In this document: in pieces, positions 1 through 7,734 of the stretch | How positions within the stretch are numbered: position 1 is the stretch's first letter | Layout: each line of letters starts with the position of its first letter | Program-made: the position numbers and the translations under genes | Notes under the pieces: model-generated | What the model was told of the DNA's origin: nothing | Seen by the model: only the letters and a program-made list of their open reading frames with translations | The model's database searches: none | Assembly: GCA_910584365.1 (NCBI GenBank) | Contig: CAJUAF010000028.1 | Span: forward strand, 1-31,237 | Source of the DNA: an uncultured Muribaculaceae bacterium | Lineage (GTDB): Bacteria; Bacteroidota; Bacteroidia; Bacteroidales; Muribaculaceae | Length of the DNA: 31,237 bases | Direction of reading: 5' to 3'

Positions 1-165
1 AAAGTTAGACCTTTTTCCTGAATCCACCAAATATTTTTGCGAAAAAATTATGCTGCAAAACATCATTTTTTAGCCACTTCCGCGGAATCCGCTGATAGAC
101 AGACCTGTCCAACCATAAAAAATTTTATACTTCAAGGGGCGGAGTCAAATCATCAGCGCCAATTT

Positions 166-3045
166 TCACGCCGACGGAAGCTTGCTACGCAGAAAATGCC
201 CTGTATAGGACGCCTCACAGGCAGCCACTTCTTCCGGAGTTCCGGCCACGACAAGGTTACCGCCGGCCTCTCCCCCCTCTGGGCCGAGGTCAATGACATA
301 ATCGGCCGCTTTCACCACATCGAGGTTATGCTCTATTATTAATACGGTGTGCCCTTTCGCCAGGAGACGGTTGAAAGAATCCATCAGAAGGTTAATATCA
401 TGGAAATGTAGGCCCGTCGTCGGTTCATCGAATATAAACATTGTAGGCTGCGACACCTCCATTGCCAGGAAATATGCCAGTTTTACGCGCTGGTTCTCGC
501 CTCCGGACAAGGTCGAAGAGGACTGTCCGAGCTTGATATACCCCAGGCCTACGTCCTGAAGAGGCATCAGGCGCCGCACTATTTTAGCCGTCTGCGGGGA
601 TTTTTCTTCCGAAAAGAACTCGATTGCCTGACTGACGGTCATCTCCAGCACATCATATATATTCTTGCCGCGGTATTCCACCTCGAGGACATCACGTTTG
701 AAACGCTTGCCTCCGCAAGTCTCACACGGGATGGTAATATCAGCCATAAACTGCATCTCGATGGTGATTTTCCCCTCACCCTTACATTCCTCACATCTGC
801 CACCCTCGGCATTGAAGGAGAAATAAGCCGGAGTAAAGCCCATCTGACGCGCACCCTGCTGAGCGGCGAAAAGCTGGCGAATCTCATCGTAGGCTTTAAG
901 ATATGTAGCCGGATTGGAACGGGAAGACTTTCCGATAGGGTTCTGATCGACAAACTCCACCCCTCCTATCCGGGAGAGATCGCCCGACAGTTTCTGAAAC
1001 GCACCCGGAGCGTCGGAGGCTATTCCAAGCTGGCGCAACAACGCCTTGTAAAGCACATCGCGCACCAGGGTAGACTTTCCCGAACCGCTCACGCCGGTCA
1101 CCACCGACAAGACTCCCAGCGGAAATCTCACATCTATATTCTTCAGATTATGCTCCCGCGCTCCCTTTACCTCAATAAAACTTGACGACCGTCGGCGCGT
1201 CTTCGGTACAGGAATCGACATCTGTCCCGTAAGATACCGGGCCGTATAACTGTTCTGCGCCGAAGGCAGGTCGGCCACCGTCCCCTCATACACGATTTCG
1301 CCGCCGAGACGTCCGGCCTGCGGACCAACGTCTATAATCCAGTCGGCCGCCTCCATTATTTCCTCATCATGCTCTACCACAACCACCGTGTTGCCAAGCT
1401 GTTGCAGACTGCGAAGGACACCGATGAGCTTCTGAGTATCGCGGGAATGAAGCCCGATACTCGGTTCATCAAGTATATAGAGCGACCCAATCAGCGAGGA
1501 ACCGAGCGAGGTAGCCAGATTGATACGCTGGCTTTCACCCCCCGACAATGTCGACGACAGACGGTCGAGAGTCAGATATTCCAGGCCGACATCCACCATA
1601 AACCCCAGACGATTATTGATTTCGGTAAGCAACCGCTTCGCTACGGCGGCATCATGCTCGCCCAGTTCCAGATTCCGGAACCACTGGCGCAACTCACCCA
1701 CCGGCATCGTGACCAGGTCTGTGATCGTTTTTCCGGCAACCTTCACATACAACGCTTCCTTGCGCAAGCGGCCTCCAAGACAATCAGGACACAAAGTCTT
1801 TCCGCGATAACGCGACAGCATCACACGATACTGAATCTTATACTGATTCTCGCCGACCATCCTGAAAAATCCGTCGATTCCCGGACAAGCTCCCACACCC
1901 TGCCAAAGCTGCTTTTTTTCCGAAGCCGAGAGGTCGGCGTAAGGCTTATGAACAGGGAAGCCCACCTGCGAGGCGGCATGGATGAAATCCTTCTTCCACT
2001 GCCCCATCTTCTCCCCTTTCCAGCATTCGACGGCACCCTCGTAAACCGACAGCGCCGGATTTGGAATCACCAGCCGCTCATCTATTCCCAGACAACGGCC
2101 GAAACCTTCGCACCGCGGACAGGCTCCATAAGGATTATTGAAATTGAAAAGCATATCCGACGGTTCGATAAATTTCAGTCCGTCTGCCTCGAAACGCTTT
2201 GAGAATTCATGGCGGTGCAGTCCGTCACTACCCCATACGACAAGGGTCAGCGCCTCACCACCCTCGAAAAACGCCGTTTCCGCCGAATCGGCCAGGCGGG
2301 ACATCTCGTCGGGATCGGAACTAACCGACATACGGTCTACAAGCAGTTCATAACCGTCATCAACCGACGGTGATTTTCCGGCAGCCGCCAACTCGTCAAA
2401 CCCGAAGAATTTCCCCTGGCGATAAAGGCGCGAATAGCCCCCCTTCCCGAGGATATCAAGGTGCTGAAGAAGGGTGCGCCCCTGAGGAATCCGCAACGGC
2501 GCCACAACAGCCATACGTGTACCCTCGGGATAAGACATCGCCGTGTCAACCACGTCCCTGACCGAATGCTTCTTAACCTCGCGGCCGGATACAGGGGAAT
2601 AAGTGTGACCGATTCTGCCAAATAGCAGCCGCATATAATCGTAAATTTCCGTGGAAGTGCCTACCGTACTGCGGGGATTCCTGGTGTTGACCTTCTGCTC
2701 GATGGCAATCGCCGGCGGAAGCCCTCTTATGAAATCACACTCAGGCTTAGGCATTTTCCCGAGGAACTGGCGCGCATAGGCCGACAGACTCTCGACATAG
2801 CGCCGCTGCCCTTCGGCATACAGTGTGTCGAACGCGAGCGAAGACTTGCCGGAGCCGCTGAGCCCAGTTATAACCACAAATTTTCCTCGGGGAACCGTAA
2901 CATCCACATTTTTGAGGTTATTGACCCTCGCTCCGCGGATTACGATATCCTCTGACCCGGAATCCTCAATTCTTACCTGCGGAGGCCGTTTCGCGGATTT
3001 TTCCTGTTTATCTGTTTTTTTTATATCTGTATCTTTAGTTTTCAT
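166..3045 (-). CDS. uvrA: UvrA, excinuclease ABC subunit A (variant lacking some zinc-site cysteines)
   Basis: Damage-recognition ATPase of nucleotide excision repair; it loads UvrB at lesions in the cytoplasm. The protein has 959 residues, the normal full length for UvrA. Two ABC ATPase modules are visible: Walker A GLSGSGKSS at about 61-69 and GVSGSGKST at about 651-659, signatures LSGGESQR and LSGGENQR, and Walker B segments ending ILDEPSIGLH and IFDEPTTGLH. The region between the first Walker A and the first zinc module (about 131-260) is present, so the UvrB-binding domain seems retained. Cysteine pairs CPRC (309-312), CPDC and the C-terminal CEEC/CETC module are present. The usual CPxCG near residue 150 reads SPVSG, and the CxxC pair expected near 283-290 is missing. 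The start is the ATG after a consensus promoter. Family assignment is certain. Whether it is the main UvrA or a paralogue cannot be decided here. Confidence 0.97.
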   Translation of the reverse strand: MKTKDTDIKKTDKQEKSAKRPPQVRIEDSGSEDIVIRGARVNNLKNVDVTVPRGKFVVITGLSGSGKSSLAFDTLYAEGQRRYVESLSAYARQFLGKMPKPECDFIRGLPPAIAIEQKVNTRNPRSTVGTSTEIYDYMRLLFGRIGHTYSPVSGREVKKHSVRDVVDTAMSYPEGTRMAVVAPLRIPQGRTLLQHLDILGKGGYSRLYRQGKFFGFDELAAAGKSPSVDDGYELLVDRMSVSSDPDEMSRLADSAETAFFEGGEALTLVVWGSDGLHRHEFSKRFEADGLKFIEPSDMLFNFNNPYGACPRCEGFGRCLGIDERLVIPNPALSVYEGAVECWKGEKMGQWKKDFIHAASQVGFPVHKPYADLSASEKKQLWQGVGACPGIDGFFRMVGENQYKIQYRVMLSRYRGKTLCPDCLGGRLRKEALYVKVAGKTITDLVTMPVGELRQWFRNLELGEHDAAVAKRLLTEINNRLGFMVDVGLEYLTLDRLSSTLSGGESQRINLATSLGSSLIGSLYILDEPSIGLHSRDTQKLIGVLRSLQQLGNTVVVVEHDEEIMEAADWIIDVGPQAGRLGGEIVYEGTVADLPSAQNSYTARYLTGQMSIPVPKTRRRSSSFIEVKGAREHNLKNIDVRFPLGVLSVVTGVSGSGKSTLVRDVLYKALLRQLGIASDAPGAFQKLSGDLSRIGGVEFVDQNPIGKSSRSNPATYLKAYDEIRQLFAAQQGARQMGFTPAYFSFNAEGGRCEECKGEGKITIEMQFMADITIPCETCGGKRFKRDVLEVEYRGKNIYDVLEMTVSQAIEFFSEEKSPQTAKIVRRLMPLQDVGLGYIKLGQSSSTLSGGENQRVKLAYFLAMEVSQPTMFIFDEPTTGLHFHDINLLMDSFNRLLAKGHTVLIIEHNLDVVKAADYVIDLGPEGGEAGGNLVVAGTPEEVAACEASYTGHFLRSKLPSA

Positions 3046-3128
3046 AAATCTGTATTCAACTATATAAATATGTATCCCGGCGCTAAGACGGGCCGGAAAA
3101 CCTGCATCGGTTTTATTCCTATATTCTA

Positions 3129-3160
3129 CAAAGATAGCATTTTTTTCGCATAAATAAAAA
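3129..3160 (-). promoter_or_regulatory. Probable uvrA promoter
   Basis: On the minus strand a perfect Bacteroidetes -7 element TATCTTTG lies at 3136-3129. About 20 nt upstream is a T-rich stretch in place of a clear TTTG -33 box. The predicted transcript would begin near 3122, leaving a leader of about 75 nt before the uvrA ATG at 3045. The rest of the 280-bp gap between uvrA and the divergent YtxH gene shows no equally good plus-strand promoter. Confidence 0.55.
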
Positions 3161-3325
3161 TACTTTCAATTCCTTTTACTAACTTTACGGACGTTTCACC
3201 AAACGACAGCCGCCAGGCCGGAAGTCTGAAAAGTCCCCTCCGACAAAACAATCCGGCCGCGGCATTGTTATAAGGATAAACGTAATTTGAAATCCAAAAT
3301 CAACACTTCTAAATTTACAGAAATC

Positions 3326-3541
3326 ATGAAGAATTTAGACATCATCCTGGCCGTAGTAGGCGGTGCCCTGGTAGGCGCATCCCTCGGTCTGCTTTTCGCC
3401 CCCAAAAAAGGTGCTGACCTCCGTGACGAAATCGCCGAATACCTGGCATCGAAAGGCATCCGCCTGAAAAAGAGCAAACTCGACGCTCTCGTTGAAGAAA
3501 TCCAGGACGAAGTAGCCGAGGCAAAAGCAGCCGTCAAATAA
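3326..3541 (+). CDS. YtxH-domain small membrane protein (first copy)
   Basis: The protein has 71 residues if translation starts at MKNLDIIL, the position that aligns with the second copy downstream; the frame is open back to an ATG at 3287 but the extra 13 residues look unlike a signal. Residues 4-25 form a glycine-zipper membrane helix (VVGGALVGASLGLLFAPKKG), the hallmark of the YtxH family. A charged, probably helical tail follows (DLRDEIAEYL...VEEIQDEVAEAKAAVK). It should sit in the inner membrane with the tail in the cytoplasm. YtxH proteins are linked to stress or stationary phase in other bacteria, but no biochemical role is established. It is the first gene of a four-gene group with a second YtxH 64 nt downstream. 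Confidence 0.8.
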   Translation: MKNLDIILAVVGGALVGASLGLLFAPKKGADLRDEIAEYLASKGIRLKKSKLDALVEEIQDEVAEAKAAVK

Positions 3542-3605
3542 CCCGGCCCCCTTTCCCCTCTCTTTTACCACTAAGTACAATCAACAACAAAACCATACAT
3601 ACGAC

Positions 3606-3818
3606 ATGAAAGCAACCACCCTTCTCGCCGCATTTCTCGGCGGCGCCCTGGTAGGCGCCGGTGCCGCTTTGCTCTTCGCCCCTGAAAAAGGGGAAGATCT
3701 CCGCGGCCAGATCAAGACACTTCTTAAAAAATACGGCATCTGCCGCTGCACCCGCGAAGAAGAATTCGAGGAAATCGTAGACCAGATTGCCGAAGAAATC
3801 AAGGAAGCCAAGAGATAA
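3606..3818 (+). CDS. YtxH-domain small membrane protein (second copy)
   Basis: The 70-residue product parallels the preceding gene: a glycine-rich helix (AAFLGGALVGAGAALLFAPEKGEDLRG, split here only for description) at residues 8-32 and an acidic amphipathic tail ending EEIVDQIAEEIKEAKR. The helix followed by LLFAPxKGxDLR is shared with the upstream copy, so the two probably arose by tandem duplication. This copy differs in having a short Cys pair (GICRCT) in the middle. Neither copy has catalytic motifs. Localisation to the inner membrane is inferred. A perfect hairpin lies 20 nt after the stop codon. Confidence 0.8.
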   Translation: MKATTLLAAFLGGALVGAGAALLFAPEKGEDLRGQIKTLLKKYGICRCTREEEFEEIVDQIAEEIKEAKR

Positions 3819-3838
3819 TTCCCTTTCCCGTCTCAGTA

Positions 3839-3873
3839 GCAATAACCTCCGGGAGCGTCCCGGAGGTTATTGC
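3839..3873 (+). terminator. Perfect 16-bp hairpin after the YtxH pair
   Basis: Two 16-nt arms (3839-3854 and 3858-3873) are exact inverted complements around a GCG loop. The structure starts 20 nt after the second YtxH stop codon. There is no T-tract on either side, so it is not a textbook intrinsic terminator. It may act as a weak or factor-assisted terminator or as a 3' end stabiliser that separates expression of the YtxH genes from the next two genes. Confidence 0.5.
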
Positions 3874-3953
3874 CGTAAACTCCTGCCTGCCCTCTTCTCT
3901 CCCCCGCGTCTCAACTATTATTCCGCATAGGCCGACAATGCCGCAACCAAGCA

Positions 3954-4340
3954 ATGCTTATGTTTGACAACTCAACATCATCTTCACCGACCGGTAAATT
4001 CGAAGCCCTGAAATCATCTTTCAAGAGGCTCATCTCTCTCTACATCGAAAACGCCAAACTGACCGCCGCCGAAAAACTGACCCTCCTGTTCTCCGGCGCC
4101 GTAGTGTTCGTCATCGGTTTCATACTCATCATGTTCTCTCTGGCCTTTCTGGCCGTGGCACTGCTGGAACTGCTTCAGCTTGCAATGTCACCCATCGCGT
4201 CCTCAGCCATCATCGGAGGCATCTTCCTGGTGCTTGCCGTGCTGCTCATAGCCCTGCGCAAGACACTGGTCATCAACCCCATGGCCCGGTTCCTGAGCAA
4301 ACTGATCATGGATATCGGCAAAAACAGAATCAACGACTGA
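3954..4340 (+). CDS. Holin-like (YqjE-type) two-helix membrane protein
   Basis: The protein has 128 residues, or 126 if translation starts at the second ATG (3960). A polar N-terminal region with an amphipathic helix (about 15-45) is followed by two hydrophobic helices at about 43-75 and 82-104 joined by a short turn, then a basic tail. This is the arrangement of the YqjE / phage holin superfamily III-like family. These proteins are usually chromosomal and unconnected with phage. It follows the YtxH pair and precedes a short unknown protein, the layout seen for yqjD-yqjE-yqjK in Proteobacteria. There are no lysis genes nearby, so a real holin role is unlikely. Confidence 0.75.
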   Translation: MLMFDNSTSSSPTGKFEALKSSFKRLISLYIENAKLTAAEKLTLLFSGAVVFVIGFILIMFSLAFLAVALLELLQLAMSPIASSAIIGGIFLVLAVLLIALRKTLVINPMARFLSKLIMDIGKNRIND

Positions 4341-4386
4341 CGCTTACCGCAGTCCATCCCCCCTTCCCGCTAACCCAACTTCCCCT

Positions 4387-4671
4387 ATGAAAAAGACTGA
4401 ATCCAAACATAAAAACGCCAGACAGCCAAACGGCGACTGCGGAATGACCCTTGAGGAAATCAAAATGAGACTGCTTGTTAACTCGATGAAAATCAAGATT
4501 GAACAGCAGAAATTGCTTACCGCCGTTCTTCCGGGCGCCACCCCGGTGGAAAACGCCGTCATGACGAACATAACCCGTTTCGAAAGCATCATGCAATATG
4601 CCACCGTGGCGGTGACAACATTCAAGATGGTAAAAAATGCCATCGGCTTTTTCAAAAGTCTCAGAAAATAA
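4387..4671 (+). CDS. Small hypothetical protein, possible YqjK-like partner
   Basis: The product has 94 residues with a basic N-terminus, a helical middle (MTLEEIKMRLLV...IKIEQQKLLTAVLPG) and a moderately hydrophobic C-terminal segment ending MVKNAIGFFKSLRK. I do not recognise a named domain. It starts 46 nt after the holin-like gene and is the last gene before prmA, so co-expression with the holin-like and YtxH genes is likely. A Q-rich helix followed by a short amphipathic or hydrophobic tail is also the form of YqjK, but this is resemblance of layout, not shown homology. Confidence 0.65.
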   Translation: MKKTESKHKNARQPNGDCGMTLEEIKMRLLVNSMKIKIEQQKLLTAVLPGATPVENAVMTNITRFESIMQYATVAVTTFKMVKNAIGFFKSLRK

Positions 4672-4674
4672 TTG

Positions 4675-4682
4675 TAATTTTG
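4675..4682 (+). promoter_or_regulatory. Possible prmA promoter -7 element
   Basis: TAATTTTG matches the Bacteroidetes -7 consensus TAnnTTTG exactly and lies 3 nt after the stop of the 94-residue gene. The -33 position, about 20-24 nt upstream, holds only a T-run. The predicted start of transcription falls near 4689, which would make the TTG at 4680 unusable and supports the ATG at 4746 as the prmA start. Confidence 0.45.
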
Positions 4683-4745
4683 CGGAAAGAACTCATCCCG
4701 GTATTTTTCCAGAATACCAAAGGATGGTTCATAAATCCGCAAGAC

Positions 4746-5603
4746 ATGAACAATTACGTAGAACTGCGCGTCAACCTGACCCCATGCGATGAAACGGCCA
4801 CAGACCTGCTTGCCGCCCTGCTTGCCGAGGCTGGTTATGAAAGTTTCGTCCCCGACTCCGAAGGGCTGACCGCCTATATTCCCGCATCACTCTATACCTC
4901 CTCGGCTCTTCCGGAAATCCTGGAAGAATACCCTTTCCGGGATGCCGTCACCTCTACCTCGGCCACCGAAATCGAAGGACAGGACTGGAACAGCGAATGG
5001 GAGAAACATTATTTCCAGCCGATTATTGTCGCGGACAAATGCGTCATCCACAGCTCTTTCCATAAAGACATCCCCCAGTGCCCCTACGACATCGTCATCG
5101 ACCCGAAAATGGCGTTCGGGACAGGCCATCACGCCACGACCTCCCTTATAATCGAACAACTTCTCCAGCTTCCCCTCGAAGGTAAAGCCGTAATCGACAT
5201 GGGGACCGGCACTGGAATACTCGCCATCCTCGCAGCCATGCGCGGAGCCACTCCCGTCACCGGAATCGAAATTGACCCGGCTGCTTTCGCCAATGCCGAG
5301 GAGAACATTGTGACCAACCACCATCCCGAAATCCATCTACGCCTCGGCGATGCCACCCTCCTCGCCGGATGCGCCCCGGCAGATATCTTCATCGCCAATA
5401 TCAACCGCAATATAATCACCGGCGACCTCGCCGCTTATGTCTCGGCCCTCAAACCCGGAGGGACCATGCTGCTCAGCGGTTTTTACGAACACGATATTCC
5501 CGTCATCATGGAATACGCCACTCCTCTGGGCCTCACTCAGAGCGGCCATACAGTAAAAGGAGAAGGATGGACCTGCCTGCGTCTCACCCGCGGCATCTCC
5601 TGA
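4746..5603 (+). CDS. prmA: Ribosomal protein L11 methyltransferase
   Basis: SAM-dependent enzyme that trimethylates ribosomal protein L11. The 285-residue product has the N-terminal L11-recognition domain followed by a class I methyltransferase fold. Key motifs are DPKMAFGTGHHATT at about 118-131, the SAM loop VIDMGTGTGILA near 150, the acidic IEIDP ending the second strand, and ANINRN near 217 at the catalytic motif IV position. The frame is open back to a TTG at 4680, but the ATG giving MNNYVELRVNL fits the usual family N-terminus and lies downstream of a promoter-like element. The next gene begins 62 nt later with no visible promoter. Confidence 0.93.
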   Translation: MNNYVELRVNLTPCDETATDLLAALLAEAGYESFVPDSEGLTAYIPASLYTSSALPEILEEYPFRDAVTSTSATEIEGQDWNSEWEKHYFQPIIVADKCVIHSSFHKDIPQCPYDIVIDPKMAFGTGHHATTSLIIEQLLQLPLEGKAVIDMGTGTGILAILAAMRGATPVTGIEIDPAAFANAEENIVTNHHPEIHLRLGDATLLAGCAPADIFIANINRNIITGDLAAYVSALKPGGTMLLSGFYEHDIPVIMEYATPLGLTQSGHTVKGEGWTCLRLTRGIS

Positions 5604-5665
5604 AGCCATCCCAGTTGCCCGCTGTCCGTTTCCGAAAGAAGCCCCTTCCAATATCATTCATCAAT

Positions 5666-6364
5666 ATGCTCAGACTACTGCCATCATACATCGCGCTGAT
5701 TCTTATCGCCGCCTTCGGAAGTGCGGCGACAGCCTACGCGCAGTCCCCCTCCACCGCCGAAACCGATTCCATTCTTTTCATCATCCCGTCCCCCGAAAAC
5801 GGTATCGCTCAGCAGGCCCGGGTCACCAGAGAATCCACGCTCGGCCATTTCACATGGGGAGCCGATTTAGGCAGCTCCGTAGACCTGACGGGGAACGACA
5901 TGACATCCCTTGACATTCACGGATGCTTCGGTTACAAAGGCCCGGGCGTGCGGCTTGCCGGTATAGGAGCGGGAATCAATTCGATGATGAACAACGCTTC
6001 GCGATGCTATCCTGTCTACGCCATTCTGCGCACCTCCTTTACCCGCGAGCCGCAGTTATGTTTCCTGGATCTGCGTCTCGGAGTGTCGTTCAACAATATC
6101 CTCAACTATAAATCCCAGACCGACTTCTATGGCACGATAGGAGCGGGCATCACCCTGGCCAAAGGGAAAAAGTTCTCCTCCCACATCATAGTGTCCTACA
6201 ACTTCATGCCTATCCGCCCCTTCAAAGTATATCAGACGGACGACACGCCCGGACGTCCCAGCGAAGATTTCGAGGATACGCCAGCATCTCCGTCAACCAC
6301 CGTCTCCCGGATTTCTTTCCCGGATCTGCATTTTGCCGCAATCCGGATAGGCTGTTCATTCTAA
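5666..6364 (+). CDS. Predicted outer membrane beta-barrel protein
   Basis: The 232-residue product begins with a signal peptide (MLRLLPSYIALILIAAFG...AYA, cleavage probably before QSPS near residue 25). No lipobox is present. The mature part contains alternating polar and hydrophobic strands (WGADLGSSVDL, CFLDLRLGVSFNN, FYGTIGAGITLA, SSHIIVSYNF, FAAIRIGCSF) and ends in phenylalanine, typical of a small barrel inserted by BAM. No specific function can be assigned. The frame is open further upstream through prmA, but the signal peptide sets the start here. A weak terminator-like hairpin follows. Confidence 0.75.
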   Translation: MLRLLPSYIALILIAAFGSAATAYAQSPSTAETDSILFIIPSPENGIAQQARVTRESTLGHFTWGADLGSSVDLTGNDMTSLDIHGCFGYKGPGVRLAGIGAGINSMMNNASRCYPVYAILRTSFTREPQLCFLDLRLGVSFNNILNYKSQTDFYGTIGAGITLAKGKKFSSHIIVSYNFMPIRPFKVYQTDDTPGRPSEDFEDTPASPSTTVSRISFPDLHFAAIRIGCSF

Positions 6365-6386
6365 GCAAGTTATCCAGGCACATCAG

Positions 6387-6414
6387 TTCCGGGGACACCG
6401 TGGAAATATTTTTT
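6387..6414 (+). terminator. Weak intrinsic terminator after the barrel gene
   Basis: An imperfect stem (TTCC pairing with GGAA, then G-T and two G-C pairs with one mismatch) at 6387-6405 is followed by ATATTTTTT. It would end the prmA-barrel transcript before the tRNA promoter at 6437. Confidence 0.45.
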
Positions 6415-6436
6415 AACCAAATTTTACGCTCAAACA

Positions 6437-6468
6437 TTTGGTCAATTCAAGAAAAGTCGCTAACTTTG
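6437..6468 (+). promoter_or_regulatory. Strong Bacteroidetes promoter for tRNA-fMet
   Basis: TTTG at 6437-6440 and TAACTTTG at 6461-6468 are separated by exactly 20 nt, matching both the -33 and -7 consensus of the Bacteroidetes housekeeping sigma factor. Transcription would start near 6475, about 54 nt before the mature tRNA. This is the best promoter in the window by consensus. Confidence 0.85.
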
Positions 6469-6528
6469 CACTCGTCAAACGGAAACAGTTCCTCTGACAC
6501 CTCAAAAACAATTTTGAGAACGATGTAT

Positions 6529-6603
<75 letters not shown>

Positions 6604-6607
6604 AGAT

Positions 6608-6645
6608 AATTGCCGAGGCTCTCAGCCCCGGCAATTTTATTATTT
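6608..6645 (+). terminator. Intrinsic terminator of tRNA-fMet
   Basis: The stem AATTGCCG-A-GGCT pairs with AGCC-C-CGGCAATT around a CTC loop, with one internal mismatch, and runs into TTTTATTATTT. It begins 4 nt after the tRNA CCA end. Confidence 0.9.
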
Positions 6646-6711
6646 CCCGCAACCTCCGATTTCATGTTACTAAAGTCGGCCCGGTAGCTAAAGCCGGTTG
6701 ATGTGTTCAAA

Positions 6712-7728
6712 ATGGAATTTTACAGACTGTTCAAGAAAATAATCGGAATCAAAAGTCCGCGGATCAAACTCCTGATGTTAGCTGCGGGCAAACTTGCCGG
6801 CAGCCGCTTTATCGGTATATATGTCGACCCGGTGATGGCCTGCAATATCCGCTGTCGTATGTGCTATTTCAGCGATCCCGCCAACAGACCCAAACCCGTC
6901 GGGACCATGACCCGGGAATATATGGAAACCCTGCGCCCGGTAATGAAAAAAGCATTGAAAATGCAGATAGGATGCGGCGCCGAACCGACGCTCTACAAAA
7001 ATCTGGCTGCGCTTATCGCCGCCGGGAAAGAGGCCCGGGTCCCTTTCATCGAAATGACGACCAACGGCCAGCTCCTTACCCTGGAAAACATGAGGGAATA
7101 CTGCCGCGCGGGTCTCGACGGCATAACTCTTTCGCTCCACGGCACCACACGCGACACTTACGAATATCTCATGCAGGGAGCCGATTTCCAAAAATTCAGA
7201 AATCTGCTCCGCACGCTCTCCTCTATTCAGAAAGAATTTCCTCGATTTAAAGTCCGGGTCAACTATACGCTGAACAATCTGAACAAGCATGAGCTTCCGG
7301 GCATCTGGGATCTCTTTGAGGGCGTACATATCGACACTCTCCAGGTGCGCCCCATACAGAAACTCGGCGATACGGCCTACAACGATTTCCTTATCGAAGA
7401 TTACCGCACTCTTATAACAGACATAATCGAACCACTCGGGCAGGAATGCCGGCGCCAGTCTACGATAGCCCTTCTCCCCTCGGCTGAAAATATCGAACGG
7501 CTTAACCGGAAGACAACCCTGGCCAATGCGCTGATTGAGGATATCACCTATTGCTACGTCGGTCCCCGCTCCTGCTATAAAGAAGATTTCGATCCGGCTC
7601 GCGAAAGCCTGTCGGCCTTTCAGAGACGAACCGGGCTGACCCGGCGCCTCTGGAAAGCGATATTCACTCCCGCATCGGAAGCGGAAACCCTCGATATCAA
7701 CAAAACCAAGAAGCTGAATTACAGCTGA
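6712..7728 (+). CDS. Radical SAM protein of unknown substrate
   Basis: The 338-residue protein has the radical SAM cluster motif CNIRCRMC with cysteines at residues 44, 48 and 51, preceded by the strand FIGIYVDPVMA. The glycine motif that normally reads GGEP appears as GCGAEPTLY. MTTNGQLL and LDGITLSLHG match later core strands of the MoaA/PqqE-like superfamily. Two further cysteines (CYVGPRSC) near residues 285-292 could ligate an auxiliary cluster, but a complete SPASM set is not evident. The ATG at 6712 is preferred to an in-frame GTG at 6703. The gene ends 6 nt from the end of the convergent HTCS gene. No partner enzyme or peptide substrate lies nearby, so the reaction is unknown. Confidence 0.85.
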   Translation: MEFYRLFKKIIGIKSPRIKLLMLAAGKLAGSRFIGIYVDPVMACNIRCRMCYFSDPANRPKPVGTMTREYMETLRPVMKKALKMQIGCGAEPTLYKNLAALIAAGKEARVPFIEMTTNGQLLTLENMREYCRAGLDGITLSLHGTTRDTYEYLMQGADFQKFRNLLRTLSSIQKEFPRFKVRVNYTLNNLNKHELPGIWDLFEGVHIDTLQVRPIQKLGDTAYNDFLIEDYRTLITDIIEPLGQECRRQSTIALLPSAENIERLNRKTTLANALIEDITYCYVGPRSCYKEDFDPARESLSAFQRRTGLTRRLWKAIFTPASEAETLDINKTKKLNYS

Positions 7729-7734
7729 CCGGCC

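Noticed and set aside
1..165. Possible gene or terminator downstream of uvrA
   Set aside because: The stretch is AT-rich, with no convincing stem followed by a T-tract and no coding signal; the plus-strand frame from 37 to 342 runs antisense into uvrA and is a shadow.
3954..4340. Prophage holin
   Set aside because: The product is holin-like in topology, but there are no endolysin, tail, capsid or integrase genes near it, and the chromosomal YqjE-type family explains it.
4680..4745. TTG start 66 nt upstream of the chosen prmA start
   Set aside because: It lies within the promoter-like TAATTTTG and adds residues not found in the family; the ATG at 4746 fits the usual PrmA N-terminus.
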